A stretch of 31,034 nt of DNA, from positions 1-31,034 of the forward strand of contig CAZAPZ010000006.1 of NCBI GenBank assembly GCA_964487285.1, in the 5' to 3' direction. The notes beneath the pieces were generated by a model. That model was not told the origin of the DNA, did not search any database, and saw only the letters and a list, made by a program, of their open reading frames with translations. The translations under genes and the position numbers were made by a program. Below, piece by piece: positions 17,744 through 27,403 of this stretch. Every line of letters begins with the position of its first letter. The first letter of the stretch is position 1. The stretch comes from CAZAPZ01 sp964487285 (GTDB taxonomy: Bacteria > Campylobacterota_A > Desulfurellia > JAADFJ01).

Positions 17744-19468
17744 ATGTATTTGGGAGAACTGCTTGTATGGTCTAGTAAAATAACAGACGAACAGTTGAAT
17801 AAAGCTCTTGAGATTCAAAAAAAGACGAAACAGCTGCTTGGTCAAATTATTGTGGAACGGGGATATATTACCGAAGATGAGCTTATGCGTTATCTATCTC
17901 AAAAAATGGGTATTGCATATAAAAAATTGACAGAATCCGATATAGATAAAAAGGCTGTGGCATTGGTTCCCAAGAGTATGGCGAAAAAATACCAGATCAT
18001 GCCTGTAAGTACTCATGTCAACAAGATAGGAATAGCCATGTCTGATCCTACCAACCTTTTAGCTATTGATGATATAAGTTTTGCTACAGGGATGAATACA
18101 GTTCCAATTCTTTCAAAGCAGTCTGATATATTGCGTCTTATTGATGTTTTTTACGGCAAAACGGGTACACAAATCGAACAAGCTGACTCTGAAGATACGG
18201 GCGAACTTGTGCTGAATGATGACGCTGAATTTGATTTGCAGGAAATTGTTGAAACCGGTTTTGATATTGATGAAGTTGAAAAGAGCTCAAAAGAGAAACC
18301 CATCATCCAATTTGTAAACAAAACCATATATCATGCTGCAGCTAACGGGTGTTCGGATATACATTTTGAGCCGTATGAAAACAGTTTCAGAATTAGGCAG
18401 CGAATAGACGGGATGCTTGAAACTGTGAGTAATCCTCCAAAGAAGTTATCACCTGCTATAATTAGCCGTATTAAGATTATGTCAAAACTTGATATAGCTG
18501 AACGCAGATTACCTCAAGATGGCAGAATAAAAGTCCGCTTAAACATAGACGGTGAAAAAAGATCCATAGATATACGAACTTCTGTAACACCAACTTCGTA
18601 TGGCGAGAAAGCTGTTATGCGACTATTGGACAAAAAAAATCTCAAAACCGATCTTAGAGATCTTGGCCTTGAAAGCAACGATCTTGATAAATTTAAAAAG
18701 GCGCTTAGTTCACCATACGGTATTATTCTAGCGACCGGTCCTACCGGTTCCGGCAAATCGACAACGCTTTACGCAGCTTTGAGCAGTTTGAATAAAAACG
18801 ATGTTAATATTATGACAGCTGAAGATCCTGTTGAGTATAGCATTCCAGGTATGAACCAGATTAATGTTAAAGAATCTATCGGATTGACATTTGCCACTGC
18901 TCTGAGGAGTTTTCTCAGACAAGATCCTGATATTATTATGGTTGGTGAAGTAAGGGACGAAGAAACAGCCGATATTGCAGTAAGGGCGGCATTGACAGGA
19001 CACCTTGTTCTCTCAACAATTCACACGAATGATGCAGCTTCTACAATATCCAGGTTAGTTGATATGGGTATAGAACCGTATTTGATTACCAGCTCGCTAA
19101 ATTGTATTGTTGCTCAGAGACTGGTTAAAAAAATATGTTCTGCATGTAAGCGAGAAGTTGATATCCCCGCATCTTATCTAATTGAAATAGGATTTGACAA
19201 GAAAGATATTGACAATATTCACGCATATGAAGGAGCAGGCTGCAAGCAGTGCAGAAATACAGGATATAAAGGGCGAATGGCAATTTATGAACTACTTGAA
19301 ATAACCGAACCGATGAAAACAGCTATTCTGAAAAGAGATTCTGCCAGTCAATTGAGGGAACTTGCAAAAGGAGAATCTATGATTACTCTAAGAGAAAATG
19401 GGCTAAAAAAAGTGCAGGAAGGCATGACTACGATTGAAGAAGTTTTAAGAACTACAACTGTTATATAA
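17744..19468 (+). CDS. pilB: PilB-type type IV pilus assembly ATPase (GspE/PilB family)
   Basis: A 574-residue cytoplasmic motor ATPase. The N-terminal domain (about 1-140) is of the GspE/PilB N type. The ATPase core has Walker A GPTGSGKST (332-340), Asp box, Walker B region DPDIIMVGEVRD (394-405) and a His box around LSTIHTND. Four cysteines (C465, C468, C500, C503) form the zinc site typical of PilB/GspE and absent from retraction ATPases. Followed by pilT and pilC, it powers pilus extension; GspE of type II secretion is the alternative, disfavoured by the linked pilT. AAAAAGG ends 9 nt before the ATG. Confidence 0.92.
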   Translation: MYLGELLVWSSKITDEQLNKALEIQKKTKQLLGQIIVERGYITEDELMRYLSQKMGIAYKKLTESDIDKKAVALVPKSMAKKYQIMPVSTHVNKIGIAMSDPTNLLAIDDISFATGMNTVPILSKQSDILRLIDVFYGKTGTQIEQADSEDTGELVLNDDAEFDLQEIVETGFDIDEVEKSSKEKPIIQFVNKTIYHAAANGCSDIHFEPYENSFRIRQRIDGMLETVSNPPKKLSPAIISRIKIMSKLDIAERRLPQDGRIKVRLNIDGEKRSIDIRTSVTPTSYGEKAVMRLLDKKNLKTDLRDLGLESNDLDKFKKALSSPYGIILATGPTGSGKSTTLYAALSSLNKNDVNIMTAEDPVEYSIPGMNQINVKESIGLTFATALRSFLRQDPDIIMVGEVRDEETADIAVRAALTGHLVLSTIHTNDAASTISRLVDMGIEPYLITSSLNCIVAQRLVKKICSACKREVDIPASYLIEIGFDKKDIDNIHAYEGAGCKQCRNTGYKGRMAIYELLEITEPMKTAILKRDSASQLRELAKGESMITLRENGLKKVQEGMTTIEEVLRTTTVI

Positions 19469-19536
19469 GAAGAGAATATAGAATTTAATAAATATAAAAC
19501 TGTTTTTAGTATGTTTATCCTATCTTAAAAATAAAC

Positions 19537-19548
19537 GGAGGAGGTGAT
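19537..19548 (+). promoter_or_regulatory. Extended ribosome-binding site of pilT
   Basis: Two overlapping GGAGG cores (19537-19541 and 19540-19544), the second part of GGAGGTGAT, a full complement of the usual 16S rRNA 3' end, directly before the ATG at 19549. It is the strongest Shine-Dalgarno in the window. Confidence 0.75.
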
Positions 19549-20655
19549 ATGAACACAGATGCCTTGCATAAGAAAGATATGAACACCATGTCACTGCAGA
19601 ATATTTTGCGTGTTGGCGTTGCCGAAGATGCGTCAGATCTTCATATAGTTGCAGGACTTCCTCCGATGATTCGAAAAATGGGCGAGCTTGTTGCTATTAA
19701 AGGTTATAAAAAATTGATGCCGAATGATACTATGCATCTGTGCTATTCGGTTATGACTGACAACCAGCGTCATAGGTTTGAAACCGATCTTGAACTTGAT
19801 TTTTCATTCGGAATAGCAAAAGTTGCACGATTTAGAGGCAATATCTCTTTTCAGAGAGGCTCAATTGCAGGAGCATTCAGGACTATACCGACTTTTATAC
19901 CTCCGTTTGAAGAACTCGGTATTCCTAATATTGTGCAGAATTTTACCGATCTTCCGAAAGGAATGATACTCGTTACAGGTCCTACGGGATCTGGTAAAAG
20001 TACTACACTTGCTTCAATGATAAATAAGATTAATCATACTAAAAATGCCCACGTTATAACCATAGAAGATCCCATTGAGTTTATATATACACATGATAAA
20101 TGCGTTATCAATCAAAGAGAGGTTGGAACCGATACTTTATCTTTTTCTGAAGCGTTGAAAAGATCACTGAGGCAGGATCCGGATATTATACTCATTGGAG
20201 AAATGAGAGATCTTGAAACGATAAGAATGGCGCTGCGGGCTGCGGAAACCGGTCATCTTGTTTTTGCAACACTTCATACAAATTCTGCAGCTCAAACAAT
20301 CAATCGAATTATAAATGTATTTCCTGCTGATGAACAGTCTCAGGTGAGAACAGAGCTGTCACTGGTTCTTGAAGGAATTGTAAGCCAAACATTACTAAAA
20401 AAGATTGATAACTCCGGTAGAGTTATGGCAATGGAAATCCTTGTTATGAATGATGCCATCAGAAATCTGATACGCGAAGATAAAATACATCAAATATATG
20501 CAACCATGCAGATGGGCCAAGCAAAGTATGATATGAAAACCATGAATCAGTCTTTATATGAGCTATATAAAAAAAGGAAGGTTGGTGCAGAGCAAATTGT
20601 TGCGGTGTCCGGAAAAAAAGAGGAATTAGAAAAAATGGTCAAAAGGAGAATCTGA
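19549..20655 (+). CDS. pilT: PilT type IV pilus retraction ATPase
   Basis: A 368-residue hexameric ATPase that depolymerises the pilus and drives twitching. Walker A GPTGSGKST (144-152), the Walker B region DPDIILIGEMRDLET and the PilT-specific AIRNLIRE motif (303-310) are present; there is no tetracysteine site. Residues 1-18 extend beyond the usual PilT start, so the ATG at 19579 (MNTMSLQNIL) could also serve, but the very strong Shine-Dalgarno favours 19549. An 80-bp gap with no evident terminator separates it from pilB. Confidence 0.95.
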   Translation: MNTDALHKKDMNTMSLQNILRVGVAEDASDLHIVAGLPPMIRKMGELVAIKGYKKLMPNDTMHLCYSVMTDNQRHRFETDLELDFSFGIAKVARFRGNISFQRGSIAGAFRTIPTFIPPFEELGIPNIVQNFTDLPKGMILVTGPTGSGKSTTLASMINKINHTKNAHVITIEDPIEFIYTHDKCVINQREVGTDTLSFSEALKRSLRQDPDIILIGEMRDLETIRMALRAAETGHLVFATLHTNSAAQTINRIINVFPADEQSQVRTELSLVLEGIVSQTLLKKIDNSGRVMAMEILVMNDAIRNLIREDKIHQIYATMQMGQAKYDMKTMNQSLYELYKKRKVGAEQIVAVSGKKEELEKMVKRRI

Positions 20656-20656
20656 C

Positions 20657-21862
20657 ATGGCCTCTTATGTGTGGGAAGGGAAGACAAAGAGCGGTCAAAA
20701 AAAGAACGGCGAAATATCAGCTGCTAATAAAAACGAGGCTATGGAAAAACTCGCAAATGAAGGATTGTTTGTAAATAATATTAGAACAAAAAGCATAGAA
20801 ATAAATCTAAAACTGTTCAAGCAAAGAATAAAAGATAAGAATATTTCGCTATTTACAAAAGGATTTTCAGTTATGATAAGTTCAGGACTCACACTCTTGG
20901 ATTCATTGGAAATACTTGAAGACCAAGAAACAAACCCTGAGTTTAAGAAAATTATAAACAAAATACGTTCAAAAGTTGAGAGTGGTTCTACCTTAGCACA
21001 TGCAATGTCTGAACATGAGAAGATATTCTCCTCATTGTATGTGAATCTCATAGATTCAGGTGAAAAGAGCGGTACATTGGAAGATGTAACAAAACGACTT
21101 TCCACATATTTGGAAAAGACGATCGCTCTTAAAAAAAAGGTCAAAGGGGCGATGATATATCCTGCCATTGTTTCATCAGTGGCCGCAGCTGTTGTTGCGT
21201 TGATACTTATTGTCGTTATACCAACTTTCGAATCTCTCTACGGAAGTGCGGGTATGCTGCTTCCGCTTCCAACGCGTATTGTTATATCTTTAAGCGAATT
21301 GTTGAGATCATATTTTATATATCTTGTTTTAGCAATAATGGCTGTTGTGTATTTTTTACGATATTCTTATAGGAAAAGTTACAGATTTAGAAAATTAGTT
21401 GATGGTATGATACTTAAAATACCTGTTTTTGGTCTTCTAATTAAGAAATCTTCAATAGCAAGATTTACAAGAACTCTCGGGTCGTTAATGAAAAGCGGAG
21501 TTGCAGTGCTTGATGGGTTTGATCTTATAGCGAGAACAGCCGGAAATGTAATAATTGAAGAGGAATTGAATAATGCGAAGCAGATGATCGCAGGAGGATC
21601 TTCAATAGCTGAACCAATGAAACAATCAAACATTTTTCCTCCCATGGTTGGTCATATGATAGCGGTAGGTGAAAAAACCGGTAAGTTAGATGAGATGTTA
21701 GATAAAACGGCTGATTATTATGAAGCGGAAGTGGATGATACCGTAGCAAATTTATCAACATTGATTGAACCGATTGTAATAGTATTTCTCGGTACCATAA
21801 TAGGGTTTATTGTTGTCTCTATGTATCTTCCTATCTTTGAGCTTGGAAATGTTATTAAGTAG
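20657..21862 (+). CDS. pilC: PilC type IV pilus inner-membrane platform protein
   Basis: A 401-residue GspF-family protein. A short cytoplasmic N-terminus (YVWEGKTKSGQKKNGEISA, typical of PilC) is followed by two GspF domains (about 65-190 and 268-390), each with the pattern SGLTLLDSLEIL / SGVAVLDGFDLIA and SGEKSGTLED / VGEKTGKLDE. Membrane segments lie at about 167-190, 215-235 and 370-392. It forms the platform on which PilB and PilT act. It begins 1 bp after pilT with AGGAG upstream, so the two are co-translated. No pilin or PilM-Q genes are in the window. Confidence 0.94.
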   Translation: MASYVWEGKTKSGQKKNGEISAANKNEAMEKLANEGLFVNNIRTKSIEINLKLFKQRIKDKNISLFTKGFSVMISSGLTLLDSLEILEDQETNPEFKKIINKIRSKVESGSTLAHAMSEHEKIFSSLYVNLIDSGEKSGTLEDVTKRLSTYLEKTIALKKKVKGAMIYPAIVSSVAAAVVALILIVVIPTFESLYGSAGMLLPLPTRIVISLSELLRSYFIYLVLAIMAVVYFLRYSYRKSYRFRKLVDGMILKIPVFGLLIKKSSIARFTRTLGSLMKSGVAVLDGFDLIARTAGNVIIEEELNNAKQMIAGGSSIAEPMKQSNIFPPMVGHMIAVGEKTGKLDEMLDKTADYYEAEVDDTVANLSTLIEPIVIVFLGTIIGFIVVSMYLPIFELGNVIK

Positions 21863-22104
21863 TATGATTTTCGCCTAACATTTTTCCACACTATAGCTTT
21901 CTTTTTATTCTGTTAGCAGAGCGTTTTACTCTTTATTAACTTGACCTTACACGCGCACAACTACTGTTGCCTGCGCCAAAAAGGCATAGATAAACATTAC
22001 TATCGGACTGTGGCGGACTGTGGTTTTTATTAGGCCCATAGAGTTACGGTTATTAAATCGCTGAATATGCGGCGCAATCTTTTTTTGTCTTTACTGTCAA
22101 TTAT
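21863..22104. other. Convergent intergenic region between pilC and ftsH
   Basis: 242 bp with no supported gene. It carries an exact tandem duplication of a 10-mer (CGGACTGTGG at 22004-22013 and 22014-22023). Only short, weak stems are seen (AGAG/CTCT near 21920; TGCC/GGCA near 21970), none with a proper T-tract, so a terminator cannot be called although one is expected here. Confidence 0.6.
22004..22023 (+). repeat. Exact 10-bp tandem duplication
   Basis: CGGACTGTGG occurs twice head to tail in the convergent pilC/ftsH gap. It could be a replication slip or a small binding site. Confidence 0.7.
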
Positions 22105-23940
22105 TTACAAATCATGGGCATCATCTTTTTTTCCAATCAGCTCTCTCAATTTGTCTCCACTGATCGTTTCTTGCTTTATTAATATATTAGCTACCTTTTC
22201 TAATTTGCTGCGGTTAGCCTCTAAAATTGATTTGGCAGAATTATGAGCGTTTTCCAATATCTTTTTTATACTTACATCCATAGCATATTTTGTTTTATCG
22301 CTTATATCCGCTCTATAGCCGTAAGGATTATTCAACATTGGGTTTTGCTGTTCTTCTAATATAACCGGACCTATAGTGTCATCCATTCCAAATCGAGCCA
22401 CAAGAGAACGAGCCATATCAGTAGCTCTTGCAAGGTCATTTTGAGCTCCGGTTGACGGATCGCCAAAAATTATTTCTTCGGCAGTTCTGCCGCCAAAAAG
22501 CATTGCTATTTTATCTATGAGCTCGCCCTTGCTCCATAAGTATTTATCCTCAAGAAGGCGTTGGGATGTGTAGCCTAATGCAGCAATTCCTCTTGGAATA
22601 ATAGATATTTTTTGTACAGGTTCGGAATGTTTTACTGTTTCCGCAACTATGGCATGGCCTGTTTCATGATAGGCTATAATCTTTTTTTCATTCGGATTAA
22701 TCCGCCTGCTTTTCTTTTCCAGCCCAACCTGCTGACGTTCTATAGCTTCTTCAAGATATTTCATAGAAACCGTTTCAGAATCTTTTCTGCCCGCTAAAAG
22801 CGCTCCTTCATTTACAATATTTTCTATATCAGCTCCAACCAATCCAATGGTTTGCTGACCTAATCTTTTCGGATCAACATCATCATCAACTTTTATCTTT
22901 TTTAAGTGAAGTCTGAATATTTCCTCTCTACCCTGAAGGTCGGGTTTATCTACCAGAATCTGACGGTCAAAACGACCCGGCCTTAAAAGCGCAGGATCTA
23001 AAACTTCAGGTCTATTAGTTGCAGCGAGAATTATTACACCTTTACCGGAGTCAAATCCGTCCATCTCCGCTAAGAGCTGATTTAACGTTTGTTCTCTTTC
23101 GTCATTTCCGCCTGTTATAGAGCTTATACCCCTGCTCTTACCAATTGTATCTATTTCGTCAATAAAAATTATGCATGGCGACATCTTTTTGGCAGTTTCA
23201 AAAAGGTCCCTCACCCTTGATGCACCCACTCCTACAAACATTTCTACAAATTCAGATCCCGATATACTGATAAAAGGTACGCCTGCTTCTCCTGCCACCG
23301 CCTTTGCAAGCAACGTTTTGCCTGTTCCCGGAGTGCCCACAAGGAGAACACCCTTGGGCATTCTCCCTCCAAGCCTTTTAAATCGTTCAGGCTGTCTGAG
23401 AAACTCAATAATCTCTTCGGTTTCCTCTTTTGCTTCCTGTTCGCCTGCAACATCATCAAATGTTGTATCGGGTCTTTTGTTTGTGTAAACACGATATTTG
23501 CCTTTGCCAAAACCGAATATACTTGAGCTGGAACCTTTCATTTTTTTACTGAAAAGATACCAGATAAAAAACAGCACACCGAATGGCAATATCCATCCAA
23601 AGATAAGGTTTTTGAGCAAGTCGGACGATATTGTTCCGTTCACCTCAACGCCATGTTTCAATAAAAGAGGAATAAGCTGCTTGTCATTTACTCTGACAGT
23701 TGAAAATCGCGTAGATATGTTACCTGATGAATATGCGCCTTTTATAATATCTTTTTCGATGGATACTTTTTTTACGGCATTTGCATTTACGAGTCTAATA
23801 AATTCGCTATAGCTTATTACCGTATTGGGAAATTTAACAAATGATTGATACATATATATCATTGCAATAGCAGCCACGATATACCAAATTAGGATCTGCG
23901 GTCCTTTAGGAAGGTTAAACTTAGGTACCTTTTTATCCAT
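22105..23940 (-). CDS. ftsH: ATP-dependent zinc metalloprotease FtsH
   Basis: A 611-residue membrane AAA+ protease. Two membrane segments (about 16-34 and 111-130) flank a periplasmic domain. The AAA domain has Walker A VGTPGTGKT (201-209), pore motif MFVGVGA, Walker B IIFIDEID (257-264) and the second region of homology around NRPEVLDPALLRPGRFDRQ. The M41 peptidase zinc site is HETGH (425-429), with the third ligand expected in the ATDMAR region. It degrades misassembled membrane proteins and selected cytoplasmic ones. AGGA about 8 nt before the ATG (CAT at 23938-23940) supports the start. It follows the HtrA gene by 67 bp on the same strand and may be co-transcribed. Confidence 0.96.
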   Translation of the reverse strand: MDKKVPKFNLPKGPQILIWYIVAAIAMIYMYQSFVKFPNTVISYSEFIRLVNANAVKKVSIEKDIIKGAYSSGNISTRFSTVRVNDKQLIPLLLKHGVEVNGTISSDLLKNLIFGWILPFGVLFFIWYLFSKKMKGSSSSIFGFGKGKYRVYTNKRPDTTFDDVAGEQEAKEETEEIIEFLRQPERFKRLGGRMPKGVLLVGTPGTGKTLLAKAVAGEAGVPFISISGSEFVEMFVGVGASRVRDLFETAKKMSPCIIFIDEIDTIGKSRGISSITGGNDEREQTLNQLLAEMDGFDSGKGVIILAATNRPEVLDPALLRPGRFDRQILVDKPDLQGREEIFRLHLKKIKVDDDVDPKRLGQQTIGLVGADIENIVNEGALLAGRKDSETVSMKYLEEAIERQQVGLEKKSRRINPNEKKIIAYHETGHAIVAETVKHSEPVQKISIIPRGIAALGYTSQRLLEDKYLWSKGELIDKIAMLFGGRTAEEIIFGDPSTGAQNDLARATDMARSLVARFGMDDTIGPVILEEQQNPMLNNPYGYRADISDKTKYAMDVSIKKILENAHNSAKSILEANRSKLEKVANILIKQETISGDKLRELIGKKDDAHDL

Positions 23941-24007
23941 TTTTCTAATTCCTACCTATATATGTGATGTTGAATTGATATAATAATATGCTAATAATCA
24001 ATATTAT

Positions 24008-25416
24008 TTATCCGATATCAATAGTAATATAAATTGTAGATTTACCACGGTGAATGAGGAGAAGTATAGGACTTTTTTTCAAAGCATCTTTAGAAAGTTT
24101 ATTGAAATCTGCAATATTTTTTACCTGTTTTCTATTAATTTCTAAAATTACATCACCTGGCATAAGCCCCGATTGATTTGCTATTGAACCGGGCGTTATA
24201 CTTGTGATGACAACCCCGCTTGAGGCATCAATTCTAAATTCTGATTTTATATTAGGTGTCAGAGGCGAAACGGCTATACCCAATTTTTTATTTGATGATG
24301 TACTATTTTTAACCGTACTCTTAATGCTGAGTTTGGCAAGTGTAGCACTTTTATAGATAGTTTCTCCGTTTCTTATAAGACCAATGGTTACTTGTGATCC
24401 GGGAGGATATGATCCTATCGCTATGGCAAGACCAGTAGGACCTTTTATATTTTTGCCATTTACTTGCGTTATGACATCTCCGCGTTTTATTCCCGCAGCT
24501 GCTGCCGGCTCGCCTTTAACGACTTCCGAAACAAGTGCCCCGTCTCTATTTTTTAAATTAAAAGATTTTTGAATATCAACTGTTATCGGTTGCATATATA
24601 CGCCAAGATAACCTCTTACCACATGTCCTTTTTTTAGTTGAGGAAGAAGAGCTTTGACCATATTTATAGGTATTGCAAATCCTATACCCTGCCCCGATGC
24701 TATAATTGCCGTGTTTATGCCAATTGCTTCGCCATAAATATTGACAAGCGGTCCACCTGAATTTCCAGGGTTTATAGCTGCATCGGTTTGTAAAAAATGA
24801 TCGTAAGGTCCTTCTCCGATAACTCTTCCTTTTGCGCTTATAATTCCAGCTGTAACCGTTCCGTTTAATCCGAACGGATTACCAATGGNNNNNNNNNNAG
24901 AACGGAATCGCCAACCTGTATTTTAGTCGAATTGCCCAGTTTTATAGTAGGCAGATTTTTTGCATCTATTTTTACAAGTGCAATATCTGTTTTTTTATCG
25001 GCGCCTATTACTTTACCTTTATATACCTTTCCATTGGGCAGCCTTACCTTTATCTCATCCGCTTTATCTATAACATGGTCGTTTGTAAGTATAAATCCAT
25101 TAGGTGATATTATAAATCCCGATCCCAGCGAACGTTCAATATATTTTCTCGGTGTATTGGGCAAACCTCTGAAAAACTGGCTGAAAAAGCGGTTAAACGG
25201 ATCATTGTTGTTACCTTTAAAAAAATAGTGGAAATTTCCGAGCGATTTATTTATAACAGTATGAGATGTGCTGATATTCACAACAGCCTTCAGGTCTTTT
25301 GCGCTTATTGCGCTAAAGCTGAGCGGTTTTTTCGGCCGGCTGAATATGGATGCAGATGCAACACCTATATTTGTTAGAAATATAGCTGCAAATAGTGTAA
25401 CTAAAACCTTTTTCAT
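24008..25416 (-). CDS. HtrA/DegP-family periplasmic serine protease, crossed by a 10-N assembly gap
   Basis: Trypsin-like protease with two PDZ domains, about 466 residues if joined. The signal peptide (1-22) is followed by catalytic H114 (TNDHVI) and D144 (KKTDIALVKI), then the Ns at 24889-24898. The nucleophile serine is in NPGNSGGPL (about residue 217), and two PDZ domains follow (about 240-340 and 350-460). Frame before the gap ends GDSV and resumes IGNPFGLNGTVTAG after it. In this family these are linked by two residues (usually LA/VA), needing about 2 unknown bases instead of 10. The gene is therefore probably intact and the N length arbitrary. AGGAGAGAG before the ATG (CAT at 25414-25416) supports the start. 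DegP, DegQ and DegS-like identities cannot be separated, but two PDZ domains favour DegP/DegQ. Confidence 0.9.
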
Positions 25417-25432
25417 TTTTCTCTCTCCTAAG

Positions 25433-26569
25433 TTATTTTAATTCGTATATTATACCATTTCGCGCCGAAAGATAGAGCTTTCCATTATGAAAAACCGGCC
25501 TTGCAATAAATCCAGAAGAATTTAGTTTTTCTTTCCATAAAATCTTTCCATCGTATGATATTGCATAAACATACCCTTTAATCGTAGGCTGATACACTAT
25601 TCTGTCAAGCATTATTGCACTTGCTATTAAAGGTTTTTTGCTGAGCTTAATTTTCCATAGCAGGCTGCCTTCAGCCGTATCGTAAGCCGAAAGTGTTCCG
25701 TCGGTTCCCGAGACAATAAGTTCGGTCGGGCTCAATACAAGATCGGTGACGGTTGGACTGCCTCTGGTTCTCCAAAGCATATTAAAATTTTTATCGTATG
25801 CGGCTATGATGCCGTTTACAGATGCTGCATAGATATTTCCTATAAGATCAACTACAGGAGTTGAATCAATATCATTAAGCGTGTTAGGATTTCCTATGTT
25901 GGGATTTATCATTGCAGAGTTAATAATCGAACCGTTTTTAACTTTATATATATACCCGTTAGATGTAGCTGCAATTATGCTGTTACCGATATATGGAGCT
26001 GCACTGCCTTTCATACTTATAAACGAATTTAAAAAATGGGTATTCCATAGCATATTGCCGTTTTTTACTGCGTATAGCGTTGAGTTGTCATCAAAAAAGT
26101 ATGCTATACCGTTTTTGCATACGGCGGCTGAGTATATCGGAGCGTTTGCTTTATGTTTATGTAAGCTGTTATGAACTATATCGTATGAATAAATATTACC
26201 GTTTACATCGGAAAAATAGAGCCAATTTTTTGTTACGCATCCTGTTTCCACTATGGCTGAATGCACTTTTTTTAACTTCCTAACGCCATTACTATTAATT
26301 TCGTAAAGCCACCCAAGCTTATCACCGATAAATAGGTCATTTTTATAAATAACAATATTTTGCCTTGCCAGTTCGCCTACGTTGAATCTTCCGACCACTT
26401 TAAGAGGCGGCTGCAACTTATCCTTATGCCAGTTGAATGTACCTTTTTCTATTAAACTATTTTTGTAAATTATATTATTTTTTGACGTAATTATTTTTGT
26501 ATTAACCGAATTCTTGGCACAGCCTGATATAAATATTAAAGCTATTAAGATAATGACTTTTCGATTCAT
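25433..26569 (-). CDS. Outer-membrane-type lipoprotein with PQQ-like beta-propeller
   Basis: A 378-residue lipoprotein; lipobox ISGC puts the acylated cysteine at C17. The rest is a run of about seven beta-propeller blades with recurring patterns such as GWLYEINSNG, GNIYSYDI, STLYAVKNGNMLWNTHF, GIIAAYDKNFNMLWRT, GTLSAYDTAEGSLLWKI and GYVYAISYDGKILWKEKL. These are like PQQ-binding repeats and BamB, but true quinoprotein active-site residues are not evident. A structural or envelope-assembly role (BamB-like) is plausible given the HtrA-type protease 16 bp downstream; it is not proven. The start overlaps the stop of the PHP gene (ATGA at 26569-26566). Confidence 0.8.
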   Translation of the reverse strand: MNRKVIILIALIFISGCAKNSVNTKIITSKNNIIYKNSLIEKGTFNWHKDKLQPPLKVVGRFNVGELARQNIVIYKNDLFIGDKLGWLYEINSNGVRKLKKVHSAIVETGCVTKNWLYFSDVNGNIYSYDIVHNSLHKHKANAPIYSAAVCKNGIAYFFDDNSTLYAVKNGNMLWNTHFLNSFISMKGSAAPYIGNSIIAATSNGYIYKVKNGSIINSAMINPNIGNPNTLNDIDSTPVVDLIGNIYAASVNGIIAAYDKNFNMLWRTRGSPTVTDLVLSPTELIVSGTDGTLSAYDTAEGSLLWKIKLSKKPLIASAIMLDRIVYQPTIKGYVYAISYDGKILWKEKLNSSGFIARPVFHNGKLYLSARNGIIYELK

Positions 26570-27213
26570 TTTATTTTCCCCAATAGATTTTCATTGTTGT
26601 TTAATACATTACGGGTTTGAATATCCGAAAGCCCCGCTCCTCTTAAGATTGATATAGCCTTATCCCGCGTTAGAAGGTCATTGATGGAATGCGTATCTGA
26701 ATCAATCACCATTTTAGCTTTATATTTTAGCGATAGTCGTGCGACATGTCCATTTGTTAAACAGTGGCCGTGCCGAGATGTTATTTCCAGAGCAACACCA
26801 CCGGCAGCTGCAAGTCTTACATCTTCGTCGCTGATTAATCCGGGATGAGCCAAAATATCAACTCCGGCTTTTATGGCTGCTCTATTTGTGCCCTCTTTTA
26901 CAGGTTCAACGATTGTTTCACCATGAACTACAACTATTTGAGCTCCAAGCGAACGCGCTTTATTAACCAAATCCGCTATAACAACAGGAGGAACATGTGT
27001 GATTTCAATACCTGCAAGGACAGCTATGCCATACTGTTTTTCCAAATGCGGTTTTACTCTGAGAACCGATTTGATAAGTGTTTCAACATTTGAGAAATCA
27101 CAGTGATCTGTTATGGCAATTGCTCGATATCCGTTTATAGATGCCCGTCTTACAAGCTCGGAAATCAAAAGCTCTCCGTCACTGGCAAATGTATGTGTGT
27201 GAAAATCTATCAT
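26566..27213 (-). CDS. PHP-domain metal-dependent phosphoesterase (histidinol-phosphatase-like)
   Basis: A 215-residue single-domain PHP protein. Metal ligands are visible in order: H5/H7 in DFHTHTF, D12, H37 in ITDH, E70 in GIE, H98, H123 in AHPG and D173/H175 in DSDTHS. Members hydrolyse phosphoesters (for example histidinol phosphate, 5'-nucleotide ends or cyclic products), and the substrate cannot be inferred here; no his genes are nearby. It is the first gene of the minus-strand run leading to the lipoprotein and HtrA genes. The start ATG reads as CAT at 27211-27213, with the weak GGGAGAA upstream. Confidence 0.85.
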   Translation of the reverse strand: MIDFHTHTFASDGELLISELVRRASINGYRAIAITDHCDFSNVETLIKSVLRVKPHLEKQYGIAVLAGIEITHVPPVVIADLVNKARSLGAQIVVVHGETIVEPVKEGTNRAAIKAGVDILAHPGLISDEDVRLAAAGGVALEITSRHGHCLTNGHVARLSLKYKAKMVIDSDTHSINDLLTRDKAISILRGAGLSDIQTRNVLNNNENLLGKIK

Positions 27214-27266
27214 AAACTTGTTCTCCCTGCTCTAAAGTGCCGCAACTTTTACTATATTTATTTGTT

Positions 27267-27295
27267 AATCTAAAACAATATTCGGCTCTTGTCAA
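27267..27295 (-). promoter_or_regulatory. Sigma70-type promoter of the PHP-lipoprotein-HtrA run
   Basis: On the minus strand, TTGACA (27295-27290) and TAGATT (27272-27267) are separated by exactly 17 bp. Transcription would start near 27260, about 47 nt before the PHP gene ATG. The -35 element is only 3 bp from the left arm of the 15-bp inverted repeat, so anything bound there could affect this promoter. Confidence 0.65.
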
Positions 27296-27298
27296 TAG

Positions 27299-27343
27299 CA
27301 TTCCTGCCAAAACTCTTAAAATCGAAGGGTTTTGGCAGGAATG
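27299..27343 (+). repeat. 15-bp perfect inverted repeat between the PHP gene and ruvC
   Basis: CATTCCTGCCAAAAC (27299-27313) and GTTTTGGCAGGAATG (27329-27343) are exact complements. The stem extends to 17 bp with a wobble and a C-G pair, leaving an 11-nt loop. The right arm ends in GGCAGGAATG, which occurs again at 27404-27413 as the ribosome-binding site and start codon of ruvC. It may be an operator between divergent promoters or a folded leader RNA; a T-rich stretch after the right arm (TTCTTTTC) is a poor terminator tail. Confidence 0.75.
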
Positions 27344-27403
27344 TTCTTTTCAAATATTTTTTAAAGGTCTAATATTGCAAATTTAAAAAAAACTATTAAA
27401 ATC

